From contig JBLGCB010000280.1 in assembly GCA_047617105.1 (NCBI GenBank), forward strand, positions 1-9,101: DNA of 9,101 nucleotides, in the 5' to 3' direction. The position numbers and the translations under genes were made by a program. This document shows positions 1 through 6,701 of this stretch, piece after piece; the first letter of the stretch is position 1, and each line of letters opens with the position of its first letter. This stretch comes from JABSOG01 sp047617105 (GTDB lineage Bacteria; Pseudomonadota; Gammaproteobacteria; Enterobacterales; Alteromonadaceae). The notes beneath the pieces are model-generated. The model searched no databases. It saw only the letters and a program-made list of their open reading frames with translations, and had not been told where the DNA came from.

Positions 1-1809
1 CATTTGGTGATGGATATTCTCAAAGGCGAGTGGGGTTATCAGGGAGTATTATTAACCGATTGGAATGTTGATATTAATACCCGTGATGCGGCGATGTTTG
101 GTCTGGATTTAGAGATGGGCACCGAAGTGGATAGTTATGATGATTATTTTTTGGCTAAGCCATTATTGCAGCTGATCAAAGCCGGAGATATCCCTGTGGC
201 GGTGCTTGATGACAAAGTCAGGCGGATATTACGGGTGCAGCAAAGCATCGGTATGATGGATAAAAATCGTCAAACGGGGCAGAGAAATAGCCCACAACAC
301 CAAGCGGATGCACGCAAAATTGCCACCGAAGGTATTGTACTGCTGAAAAATAGCCCCTCAGCGGCCAATCACGGCCAGCCTGTTTTGCCTTTGGATAGAA
401 CAAAACTGAAAAACATCTTGGTACTGGGTCCTAACGCTGATAAAAAACATGGCCTGGGCGGTGGTTCGTCAGAGGTTAAGTCCTTATACGAAATCACCCC
501 ATTGCAGGGGTTAAAAGATAAATTAGGCGATAAGGTCAATATCACCGTGATGCGTGCCAGAAGCAAGACCTTGGCCCCTATTGCCAGTGATTATCTCGCC
601 AGTCGGCACTGGACGGGTACTGCGGCATGGAATATTGCTTATTATGCCGATGAGGCCCGGACAAAGTTGTTGAGTGATTCGTGGATTGTCGATTCACAGT
701 ATCAGTCGGTCGGTAGTAAAGGTATCGAGCACATCACCATGAAAGGCACCATTAAACCGCTACAAAGCGGAGAACACCGCTTAAAAGTCTCAGCCAACGG
801 GGTGTTTAGATTAAAAGTCAATGGTGAAACGGTGATAAGCCTGACCAACCAAAGTCAGCAAAACCACAATATTAACCTCAAAAGGGGTGAAGCGTACGGC
901 TTTGAAATCCAATATGACGGTAACCAGCAATTCACCCTCGGTTGGGACGCGCCGGGTAATTTGTTCAGCAGTGAAGCCGAGTATCTGGCAGCGGCAAAAA
1001 ATGCCGATGCGGTGATTTATTTTGGTGGTTTAAGCCATGCTGATGACCGCGAATCCATCGATAGAACCGATATGAAACTACCTAATTCACAGGACGAGAT
1101 TATCAGTAAACTGCTGGCGGTTAATCAAAACACCGTGGTCTTTATGATTGCGGGTTCGGCGGTAGAAATGCCGTGGAGCGAACAAGCTAATGCACTGGTG
1201 TGGGGCTGGTATGGCGGAATGGAAGCAGGCCACGCGTTCGCCGATATGTTGCTGGGCGATGCCAATCCTGGCGGTAAAATGCCCATCACTTTGCCTGCAC
1301 GCTTAGCTGATACCGCGCCTATTGCACTGGATGATTATAATGCGGTTGAGTCTTTGTATAAAGAGGGCGTATTTATCGGTTACCGCTGGTTTGAACAGCA
1401 GAACATAGCGCCGCTGTTTAGCTTTGGCCATGGTTTGTCTTATAGCCAGTTTGATTTTAGTGATATTCAGTTGTCCAGCGACACATTACGCAACGATGAA
1501 GTGTTAACCGTGACGGCGATGATTAAGAATGTCGGCAAAGTGGCCGGGTCTGAGGTGGTACAATTATATTTGCATGATAAACACGCCAGTGTTAAACGCC
1601 CGATTAAAGAGTTAAAGGGATTTAGCAAAGTCTTCTTACAACCCGGTGAAAGCCAACCAGTGAGCATCACCCTGAATAAGCGAGATTTATCATTTTGGGA
1701 TATCAACAGCAATGATTGGCTGGCTGAGCCGGGGGATTTTGAAGTGATGCTGGGGTCGTCGGTGAGCGATATTAAACTTAAACGTAAGTTTAATTATCGA
1801 AATAAATGA
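1..1809 (+). CDS. Family 3 glycoside hydrolase (beta-glucosidase type) with PA14 insert, 5'-truncated by the window edge
   Basis: This is the C-terminal ~602 residues of a beta-glucosidase-like enzyme; family members release terminal sugars from oligosaccharides by a retaining mechanism. The reading frame is open from base 1, so the start and most of the N-terminal TIM barrel, including any signal peptide, lie outside. The barrel end shows LLTDWNVD; its Asp (bases 58-60) is the expected nucleophile. The second alpha/beta domain follows (IVLLKN, ILVLGPNAD). A PA14-like beta insert lies at about bases 610-965 (GEHRLKVSANGVFRLKVNGE, then FTLGW). The candidate acid/base Glu is in RESIDR (bases 1051-1053), followed by the usual LP and Q. 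GKMPITLP, FSFGHGLSY and a fibronectin-III-like tail (VAGSEVVQLYLHD) complete the family pattern. The frame is intact to a TGA stop. Family assignment is firm; substrate (beta-glucoside, xyloside or other) is not determined. Confidence 0.93.
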   Translation, partial: HLVMDILKGEWGYQGVLLTDWNVDINTRDAAMFGLDLEMGTEVDSYDDYFLAKPLLQLIKAGDIPVAVLDDKVRRILRVQQSIGMMDKNRQTGQRNSPQHQADARKIATEGIVLLKNSPSAANHGQPVLPLDRTKLKNILVLGPNADKKHGLGGGSSEVKSLYEITPLQGLKDKLGDKVNITVMRARSKTLAPIASDYLASRHWTGTAAWNIAYYADEARTKLLSDSWIVDSQYQSVGSKGIEHITMKGTIKPLQSGEHRLKVSANGVFRLKVNGETVISLTNQSQQNHNINLKRGEAYGFEIQYDGNQQFTLGWDAPGNLFSSEAEYLAAAKNADAVIYFGGLSHADDRESIDRTDMKLPNSQDEIISKLLAVNQNTVVFMIAGSAVEMPWSEQANALVWGWYGGMEAGHAFADMLLGDANPGGKMPITLPARLADTAPIALDDYNAVESLYKEGVFIGYRWFEQQNIAPLFSFGHGLSYSQFDFSDIQLSSDTLRNDEVLTVTAMIKNVGKVAGSEVVQLYLHDKHASVKRPIKELKGFSKVFLQPGESQPVSITLNKRDLSFWDINSNDWLAEPGDFEVMLGSSVSDIKLKRKFNYRNK

Positions 1810-1850
1810 TCATTGATTAACCCCCAAAAACTTGTGATGAAACGCCGTAG

Positions 1851-1886
1851 GGTGGTCACGTTTTTTGTGCCCACGCGTGACGCACC
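1851..1886. repeat. Bulged hairpin, possible remnant of a dispersed intergenic repeat
   Basis: GGTGGTCACG (1851-1860) pairs with CGTGAC plus CACC (1876-1881 and 1883-1886), leaving G1882 bulged, around a 15-base loop that starts with six T. The arms pair over 10 bp. The preceding GTAGGGTGG and the inner GTGCCCACG resemble a family of GTAGGGTGGGCA-type intergenic repeats seen in many bacterial genomes; this resemblance is from memory. It lies 41 bases after the glycosidase stop and could instead be a weak terminator, though no T-run follows the 3' arm. Confidence 0.35.
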
Positions 1887-1975
1887 AGTCAAAGGCATAC
1901 CCTGAATAAAGTAATATTCCAAGCTACCACCAATATTCGATGTTATTAAATCATAGATCCCAAGAAAAAATAGAA

Positions 1976-2001
1976 AAAGGCCAGCGGTTAGGCTGGCCTT
2001 T
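1976..2001. terminator. Strong hairpin terminator downstream of the glycosidase gene
   Basis: AAAGGCCAGC (1976-1985) and GCTGGCCTTT (1992-2001) form a perfect 10-bp stem with a GGTTAG loop. On the plus strand the stem ends in a short T-run. On the minus strand it is followed by a much better T-rich tail, because the plus strand just upstream reads AAAAAATAGAAAAA. It is therefore likely to work in both directions. It is 166 bases after the glycosidase stop and is the best candidate end of that transcript. Confidence 0.75.
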
Positions 2002-2207
2002 GATAACATCATTATATGCTTAGATTTTCATCTTGCGCTGCCGCTCTTGTCAATGAACGTTCACAAGTTTGGGTTGATTTCTTAATAATAAAGTCATTAT
2101 CCAGCGTACTTATTAGGCTGAGTAATCACAAATCAAGTTAATATTCCCAAGATACGGCAAAGCAAAATGACTGTCTTTCGCTTTATGTTTGTTATATTTG
2201 ATGGCCT

Positions 2208-2280
2208 CAAAGGTTATCGTTGCTAACGATTATTATCATAATCGTTAGTCACAAAGGTTGTTGCTGCCAACGGTTGTTAT
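2208..2280. repeat. Two imperfect 29-base direct repeats, period 44
   Basis: Copy A (2208-2236) and copy B (2252-2280) both begin CAAAGGTT, contain a central AACG and end TTAT. They match at 23 of 29 positions, and all six differences are transitions (A/G or C/T). The copies lie 170-243 bases upstream of the solute-binding-protein start. They may be a pair of regulator sites or the remains of a local duplication. Confidence 0.45.
2223..2248. promoter_or_regulatory. Perfect 11-bp inverted repeat, candidate operator
   Basis: CTAACGATTAT (2223-2233) and ATAATCGTTAG (2238-2248) are exact reverse complements around a TATC spacer. This 26-base site overlaps the 3' half of the first 29-base direct repeat. 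Its size and spacing suit a dimeric DNA-binding protein. As RNA it would be a weak AT-rich hairpin with no T-run after it, so a terminator is less likely. The AT-rich ATTATCATAAT core is vaguely like a Fur box, but the match is too poor to name a regulator. The nearest downstream gene starts at 2451. Confidence 0.45.
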
Positions 2281-2450
2281 ATTACCCCGGTTGCCGTTTC
2301 ATTTCTGTGACGAGGCTCACGTCCTTGGGTTATTGTTAAATTAATAAAATTTGAGGTCTAAACCCATTCCTACCGAGCACTTCACTTCGAATCCCTTTAT
2401 ACTTAGTGCATTGTTTGTTAACCCCTAGTTTATTAAGCCCGAGGTTCTGA

Positions 2451-3299
2451 GTGAAAACGCTCGTTTTATCATCGAAACGCCTGCTTTTATGTTTGATTTT
2501 AAGTGGTTTCTCCTCTTTTTTGCTGGCGACAACCGAATCTGAGCCAACTGTACTAATACCTTCTCAATCCGTACCTTCCCAATCCGTACCTATCCAGCCT
2601 GCAATGAAAGCGCTTGCCACACCAGTGACCGTGGTCACCGAATATCTGCCACCTTTTCAACAAAAAAACGATGATGGCAGCCTCGGCGGTTATTCTACTG
2701 AGGTGGTGCGGGCGTTATATGCGTTGATGGGCGAAAAACTCGAGATTCAGGTATTGCCCTGGGCCAGAGCTTATAGCACGGCACTGCGGGGCAAAAACGT
2801 GCTGATTTATTCGATGTCTTATTCAAAAGAACGAGCAAAGCTGTTTCATTGGGTGGGCATTTTGGAGTATGAACAGGGTTATATCTGGGGGTTGAAGTCA
2901 AGATTTCCCAGACCACCGAAATCACTGGATGCCATGAGGTCTTATTCTGTTTCTGTGACCCATGGTTCATTACCGGATGCTTACTTGAGCAGAAAAGGGT
3001 TTAGTAATGTTCATCATGTGGTGAATGCAGAACAAAATATTGGTATGTTATTTAGGCGTCGGGTCGATTTAATTGTGGGCACTGAATTGCCTTTACGTGC
3101 GTTTGTTAAAAAACAAAGTCTCGATTTTAAAAAAGTTACAAAGTTATTTAAAGCCAAAGGATTGAATACCAATTTACAACTGGCGTTTAGTAAAGATACT
3201 GATCCGGCGATTTTGGCGCGTTTCCAACAGTCATTTAAGCAGCTGCAACAATCTAAAGAGTTTAAGGCGATCAGACAGAAATGGGGTTTGGTGGATTAA
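2451..3299 (+). CDS. Secreted solute-binding-domain protein (SBP_bac_3-like), not next to transporter genes
   Basis: The 282-residue product has an N-terminal signal peptide (Lys-Arg, then LLLCLILSGF; likely cut near residue 26 after LLA). No lipobox is seen, so it should be free in the periplasm. A low-complexity linker with PSQSV repeats (residues 37-51) leads to a bilobed ligand-binding fold from about residue 58: VTEYLPPF, GGYSTEVVRALY, LPWARAY (102-108), LIYSMSYSKERAKLFHWVG, and a closing helix ending IRQKWGL. This matches the amino-acid-type SBP family 3. The start is a GTG; an in-frame TGA sits directly before it and a GAGG (2441-2444) six bases upstream serves as ribosome site, so no other start fits. 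No permease or ATPase gene is nearby, so a sensory or accessory role is as likely as transport. It ends in a tandem TAATAA. The ligand is unknown. Confidence 0.85.
   Translation: MKTLVLSSKRLLLCLILSGFSSFLLATTESEPTVLIPSQSVPSQSVPIQPAMKALATPVTVVTEYLPPFQQKNDDGSLGGYSTEVVRALYALMGEKLEIQVLPWARAYSTALRGKNVLIYSMSYSKERAKLFHWVGILEYEQGYIWGLKSRFPRPPKSLDAMRSYSVSVTHGSLPDAYLSRKGFSNVHHVVNAEQNIGMLFRRRVDLIVGTELPLRAFVKKQSLDFKKVTKLFKAKGLNTNLQLAFSKDTDPAILARFQQSFKQLQQSKEFKAIRQKWGLVD
2559..2603 (+). repeat. 15-base in-frame tandem repeat encoding PSQSV
   Basis: Units 2559-2573 and 2574-2588 differ at one base (CCTTCTCAATCCGTA versus CCTTCCCAATCCGTA). A degenerate third unit at 2589-2603 encodes PIQPA. The repeat sits just after the signal peptide in the solute-binding protein and lengthens a flexible linker without changing frame, as expected from slippage or unequal exchange. 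Confidence 0.8.
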
Positions 3300-3314
3300 T
3301 AAAAAGAGGATATT

Positions 3315-3701
3315 ATGCAAGACGGTTTTCCAATAGTAATCAAAGTACATCCGCAGTTGTTAGCGGCCAATCCCCAACTGGCTGGGGTGGCGGCTAAAGT
3401 GGAAGCATGGTTGAATTTTGCCGCGCTTAGCGCACTGTGGTATGGCGATGAAAGTTGCGTGCTCGAATTTGAATTTACCCTAGTGACGACAAAAATTTTC
3501 AGCCAAGACGAACAGTACCAAGGGGTTAACTGGACGGCCTCTGGCGATGATTTTTTTAGCCATGATACTGGCAAGACGGTGGCATTGATTGTACTCAATG
3601 CATCCTATTTGAACCATTTTGAACAGGCATTAAAGGCAGCGTTACTGGGGTTGGCCAATTTGGTGGTTAAAGATTATGGCTTTGAGCCGATTGCTCTATA
3701 A
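3315..3701 (+). CDS. Hypothetical 128-residue protein
   Basis: I do not recognise a family. The product has no signal peptide or obvious membrane segment and looks like a small mixed alpha/beta cytoplasmic protein. A helical start (residues 13-40, LLAANPQLAGVAAKVEAWLN) is followed by strands (VLEFEFTLVT, residues 48-57), a polar acidic middle (SGDDFFSHDTG) and a hydrophobic helical end (ALKAALLGLANLVV). The start is well fixed: an in-frame TAA at 3300-3302 excludes upstream extension and AGAGGA (3305-3310) lies four bases before the ATG. It begins 15 bases after the solute-binding-protein gene and in the same frame, so the two are probably co-transcribed. A 100-codon reading frame exists on the opposite strand, but the good ribosome site and operon spacing favour this strand. 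Function unknown. Confidence 0.72.
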   Translation: MQDGFPIVIKVHPQLLAANPQLAGVAAKVEAWLNFAALSALWYGDESCVLEFEFTLVTTKIFSQDEQYQGVNWTASGDDFFSHDTGKTVALIVLNASYLNHFEQALKAALLGLANLVVKDYGFEPIAL

Positions 3702-3757
3702 GGTACTTGGTTTATAAGGTAATTGCTTTGTGAGGTGGTTCATTTAGGAAGCGGAAT

Positions 3758-3923
3758 TAAATAAGATCCGAAACTGAGGCAGGATATTTATTCTGTTTCA
3801 ACCGGGCTGTCGTTACAGGCAGGCAAAGGGGCGTGTAGTTGTTCTACACAACGCTTTGCCTAACGCAGAAACAGGCGGTCCGACGCCTCGGTAAAGAGAC
3901 CAGTCAGTTTCGGATGTTATTTA
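3758..3923. repeat. Nested inverted-repeat element between convergent genes (possible MITE-like repeat or structured RNA)
   Basis: The outer arms, 3758-3777 and 3904-3923, are 20 bases long and complementary except for one G-G mismatch (3765/3916); each contains the core CCGAAACTGA or its complement. Inside, in correct nested order, CTGTTTC (3793-3799) pairs with GAAACAG (3868-3874), GTTA (3812-3815) with TAAC (3861-3864) allowing a bulge, AGGCAAAG (3821-3828) with CTTTGCCT (3854-3861, sharing T3861 as an alternative), and GTGTAG (3833-3838) with CTACAC (3844-3849) around TTGTT. A competing hairpin AGGCG/CGCCT lies at 3873-3888. The right end overlaps the TAA stop of the minus-strand kinase gene (3921-3923). 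No target-site duplication is seen. It may end transcription from both sides, be a mobile miniature element, or be a folded RNA. Confidence 0.6.
3821..3861. terminator. Inner hairpin, possible terminator for the convergent genes
   Basis: An 8-bp stem (AGGCAAAG/CTTTGCCT) and a 6-bp stem (GTGTAG/CTACAC) are stacked with a small internal loop and a five-base TTGTT loop. It sits midway between converging genes, where a shared terminator is expected. No T-run follows on either strand, so intrinsic termination would be weak. It is also the apex of the larger inverted-repeat element. Confidence 0.35.
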
Positions 3924-5909
3924 CTGATGGTTCCTTAGTGCTGGGATGCTAATCAATATCTGAACCCCTTCACCATAATGGCTGGTGAGCTTGATGGTAC
4001 CTAGTAATGTGTCGACCACAATATTATGCACAATGCTGAGGCCCAGACCGACCGCATTTTCTTTTCTTTTGGTGGTAAAAAATGGATCTATGACCTTGGA
4101 TAAAATATCCTCAGAGATGCCATGACCATTATCTTGGTAGTTAATGTTTATGTTATCGCTGTCAGAGCCTGACAAGTCAATGGAGATATTGCGGTTGGTT
4201 TGCTGGTCGAAACCATGAAGGATCGAGTTAGAGATTAGATTGGCGGTGATTTGTGCGAGGGCGCCGGGTAAGGTGTAAAAAGTACAGTTTTTTGGGCAAT
4301 TGAGTAAAACGTTCACCTCGGCTTGTTTGGTTTTGGGGTTAAGGCTTTGAATGATGTCTTCAAAGTAGAGGTGTAACTTAATGACCCTGGGTTTTTCGCT
4401 GATGCGGTCAACCGAGACTTGTTTAAAACTTTCGACCAGATTGGCGGCTTTTTTAAGGTTAAAAAAGGTGATGTCTAACCCTTCACTGATCACATTGAGG
4501 TATTTGTCTAATTGCTTTTTCGACAGTTGGGCAGCGTTGACCGCTTCGTTAAAATGTTCGGTTTTGTTTAACATGTAAGTGGCTGCGGTAATACTAATGC
4601 CGATGGGAGTATTGATTTCATGCGCGACGCCAGCCACCAGACGGCCAAGGGATGCTTGTTTTTCTGCACTGAATAATTGTTGCTGTACGGCTTTTTCTCG
4701 GGTGATGTCATACATCCAAAACAATATGCAATTTTCCCCTTCAAAGCTAATTCTGTCCCACGACAAATAACACCAGAACGTTTTCCCCTGTTGATTTTTG
4801 AGTTGTACTTCTTCGGCTTTGATGCTGCCCAATTGGGCAAATCGGCGGATAAAGGAGGCTCTTTGTGGTCGTGATAACCAGCAATTTTTGGCTTTAAATC
4901 CCAACGCTTGTTGATGATTGTCAAAACCCAACAGTTTTGCACCACAGCTGTTGATCCAAACGATTGAGTCGTCTTTGGCCAGCGATACACCAATACTGAT
5001 AGGGCTGTTTTCAAAAATCTCAATCAGTTTGTCAGAGGTTTTCTGTGCTTGTTGCTTTGCTTCGCGGACCGCATCACTGAGCTCCTGCTCAGCGTTTTGA
5101 TCACGTCGGAAGACTTGAAACATGCTGATCATCAAACCGATAAGCACGCAACCATAACTGGCGATTTTTAGCAGATGAGCAAGGTCAAATTGACCATCAA
5201 ACAATTGCGTTGAGGTGGCCATAAACACCACTTGTGCCCCGAGGTTAATGATCAGTGAGTAAATCAACCAATGTTCGAAGGCGTCGGTTCGCCATTTTCC
5301 CTTGCGCAGATAACCACACAAGGCAAGGGCAAAAAACAGCCCGGGGAAAAATTCGGCAGGGCGGTGAAAAAGCGGGTTATCGGTGTAAGCAGGGGGTAAT
5401 GGTGTGAACGCGAAGAAACCGCAAGCGGTTAGAGTAAAGACAGCGGAAAGACTCAACAGTGCACGTTCAAAACGGCGGTAATCGTCACTGGGGCGAAAGT
5501 CGATTTTCCATAATAACCAACACATAAACAGAAAAATCGACAGGTATTGACGGGAGGCGAGCCAACTCCAAGGGATCAACGTTGGCATGGCAGTGTCGAT
5601 ATAAGATTTGAAGGCGGTTGAGGTAACGATGGAATGGTAACCGTCAAGAAAAAAAGTACCAAGAAAACCACTGCCGACCATCAGGTAAATGATGTCTTTA
5701 CGGGTGTAATATCGCAGTAACGCCATTACCCCAATAAACAAGGCCAGCATGGTGGAGACCGTTTCCATTAGGGTGTGCCATTGCACGCCACCACTGTGGT
5801 GGCCACCACGAAGCAAGGCACTGACGATGAATAACCCTAATGCAAGTAACCAATAGCTGATATGACGTTGATTGAGTGGGTTAATCACGCTCGGCAAAGT
5901 AGTATTCAT
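3921..5909 (-). CDS. Membrane sensor histidine kinase: eight-helix N-terminal domain, PAS, HisKA-like and HATPase domains
   Basis: The 662-residue protein is an inner-membrane kinase expected to autophosphorylate on a His. Residues ~15-268 hold about eight hydrophobic segments; METVSTMLALFIG and FFLDGYHSI recall MASE3-type membrane sensor domains, a tentative match. A coiled linker (270-295) leads to a PAS domain (~293-402: FENSPISIGVSL, WINSCGAKLLGF, FWMYDITREKAV). The phospho-acceptor is His430 in GVAHEINTPIG. The ATPase domain has the N box NLISNS (557-562), DNGHGI (593-598), the DPFFTTK segment (608-614) and GLGLSI (621-626), so all catalytic motifs look intact. There is no receiver domain. 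The ATG at 5909 lies inside the upstream solute-binding-protein gene (29-base overlap), suggesting translational coupling; a GTG at codon 8 is a possible alternative start. The stop codon lies inside the adjacent inverted-repeat element. Confidence 0.9.
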   Translation of the reverse strand: MNTTLPSVINPLNQRHISYWLLALGLFIVSALLRGGHHSGGVQWHTLMETVSTMLALFIGVMALLRYYTRKDIIYLMVGSGFLGTFFLDGYHSIVTSTAFKSYIDTAMPTLIPWSWLASRQYLSIFLFMCWLLWKIDFRPSDDYRRFERALLSLSAVFTLTACGFFAFTPLPPAYTDNPLFHRPAEFFPGLFFALALCGYLRKGKWRTDAFEHWLIYSLIINLGAQVVFMATSTQLFDGQFDLAHLLKIASYGCVLIGLMISMFQVFRRDQNAEQELSDAVREAKQQAQKTSDKLIEIFENSPISIGVSLAKDDSIVWINSCGAKLLGFDNHQQALGFKAKNCWLSRPQRASFIRRFAQLGSIKAEEVQLKNQQGKTFWCYLSWDRISFEGENCILFWMYDITREKAVQQQLFSAEKQASLGRLVAGVAHEINTPIGISITAATYMLNKTEHFNEAVNAAQLSKKQLDKYLNVISEGLDITFFNLKKAANLVESFKQVSVDRISEKPRVIKLHLYFEDIIQSLNPKTKQAEVNVLLNCPKNCTFYTLPGALAQITANLISNSILHGFDQQTNRNISIDLSGSDSDNININYQDNGHGISEDILSKVIDPFFTTKRKENAVGLGLSIVHNIVVDTLLGTIKLTSHYGEGVQILISIPALRNHQ

Positions 5910-6690
5910 AAGACTTAATTTTCAATTCATTCGAAAATGCATTGTCAATCAGACGGTATTTGTCATTGCTCATGTTTGGGTCGACCGCGATATATACCCC
6001 GGCGGAATAACCGTAAAAATAAGAGCAAGCGACATCTTTCGACAACTTATTACTGTAATGGTAGACCTTGACCGGACTGGGGTGATAAAAAGCATCGATA
6101 CGGCTGACCATCAATAACTTGATGCCCCGGTTTAGGGCGTCACTGCCTTCAATAACCTTTAAACGTGCTTTGGAGTTTTTCAACGCAGAGATCACATCGG
6201 TGCCTGCGGGAGTGCCAATGTTTAAACCGTCAAACAGGTGAGTGGCACTTAAAAAAGGAATGAAGTTTTCTTTTCTAAAACACAACCCCGGCACTGAACG
6301 AAATAACGGCCGTGATAATTGTTTTATGTCTTTTTGGGTACCATCGAGCGGAAACAGTAAGTCGATATTGCCTTTTTTCAACTCAACCAGAGCGCGCTTA
6401 TTGGGGAAACGAATAAATTCGACATGCTGATACAGTCCTTTTAATACTTTGTCGACATATTGGTAAGCTTTATCGTTGGTTTCATCGTGCTTAAAATTGA
6501 TATGAGGCGGGTATTCTACCAGCCCCACCTTGAGTGACTCCGCGCTGGCGAGCTGAGAAAATAGACTGGTTGCGATTAAGCAACAGCTTAAGAGCGCTGG
6601 TATGCGTCGGGCTGGTATTGTGGCCATTGGGGTTCGCATCATTGTTGATATTACTTTTTGCAGCACTTTTTGCAACACAAGGTATTTCAT
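5881..6690 (-). CDS. Periplasmic solute-binding-domain protein in a kinase operon
   Basis: The 269-residue product has a hydrophobic export segment (IPALLSCCLIATSLFSQLASA, likely cut after residue 50) followed by a bilobed SBP family 3-like fold: SLKVGLVEYPPHINF, RFPNKRALVELKKGNIDLLFP (residues 94-114), GLNIGTPAGTDV, SRIDAFYHP. It resembles the stand-alone binding proteins related to kinase sensor domains more than classical transport proteins, and no ABC genes are near. It begins 11 bases after the haem-protein gene and overlaps the kinase gene by 29 bases, so all three should be translated from one mRNA. The start is uncertain: ATG 6690 gives an unusually long 30-residue stretch before the hydrophobic core, but has the best ribosome-site candidate (AGAG overlapping the previous stop). 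ATGs at 6642, 6639 and 6627 would give a normal signal peptide. The likely job is ligand sensing for the kinase; the ligand is unknown. Confidence 0.82.
   Translation of the reverse strand: MKYLVLQKVLQKVISTMMRTPMATIPARRIPALLSCCLIATSLFSQLASAESLKVGLVEYPPHINFKHDETNDKAYQYVDKVLKGLYQHVEFIRFPNKRALVELKKGNIDLLFPLDGTQKDIKQLSRPLFRSVPGLCFRKENFIPFLSATHLFDGLNIGTPAGTDVISALKNSKARLKVIEGSDALNRGIKLLMVSRIDAFYHPSPVKVYHYSNKLSKDVACSYFYGYSAGVYIAVDPNMSNDKYRLIDNAFSNELKIKSYEYYFAERD
6653..6676 (-). repeat. 12-base tandem duplication encoding VLQK twice
   Basis: Units 6653-6664 and 6665-6676 (ACTTTTTGCAGC and ACTTTTTGCAAC on the plus strand) match at 11 of 12 bases. They encode the repeated VLQK near the N-terminus of the solute-binding protein, upstream of the alternative ATGs, so they may lie outside the true mature or even translated region. 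Confidence 0.7.
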
Positions 6691-6701
6691 AATAGGGTAC
6701 T

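Larger units (their letters stand above)
1810..2450. other. 641-base non-coding gap between the glycosidase and the solute-binding-protein gene
   Basis: No convincing gene is seen here on either strand. The gap is AT-rich and holds, in order, a bulged hairpin resembling a dispersed repeat (1851-1886), a strong hairpin terminator (1976-2001), and a direct-repeat and palindrome cluster (2208-2280). The last ~170 bases precede the GTG start at 2451 and should contain its promoter. A TATACT at 2398-2403 is a possible -10 box, but no good -35 lies at 16-18 bases from it, so no promoter is called. Confidence 0.6.

Noticed and set aside
1794..2012. 72-codon minus-strand reading frame spanning the terminator
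   Set aside because: It crosses a strong hairpin and the end of the glycosidase gene, has no ribosome site, and its product resembles no known protein.
2046..2067. TGAACGTTCA palindrome with nearby CTTGT/ACAAG arms
   Set aside because: The inner palindrome and the outer arms have different centres, so they do not form one structure; a 10-base palindrome alone is not unusual here.
2223..2248. Fur box
   Set aside because: The AT-rich palindrome resembles the Fur consensus only in its central ATTATCAT stretch, the arms CTAACG/CGTTAG do not fit, and no iron-related gene is adjacent.
2398..2403. TATACT as a sigma-70 -10 box for the gene at 2451
   Set aside because: No -35 element with reasonable spacing was found, so the promoter was not called.
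3296..3598. 100-codon minus-strand reading frame opposite the 128-residue gene
   Set aside because: The plus-strand gene has a good ribosome site, a fixed start and operon spacing; the antisense frame has no such support.
3812..3867. Integron attC-like site: GCCTAAC and a GTTA element flanking an imperfect hairpin
   Set aside because: The order of the two core motifs is reversed relative to attC on both strands, the GTTA side does not fit GTTRRRY, and there is no integrase or cassette array.
4568..5023. 151-codon frame on the minus strand within the kinase gene
   Set aside because: It overlaps the PAS and dimerisation region of an intact kinase in another frame and has no family features, so it is a shadow.
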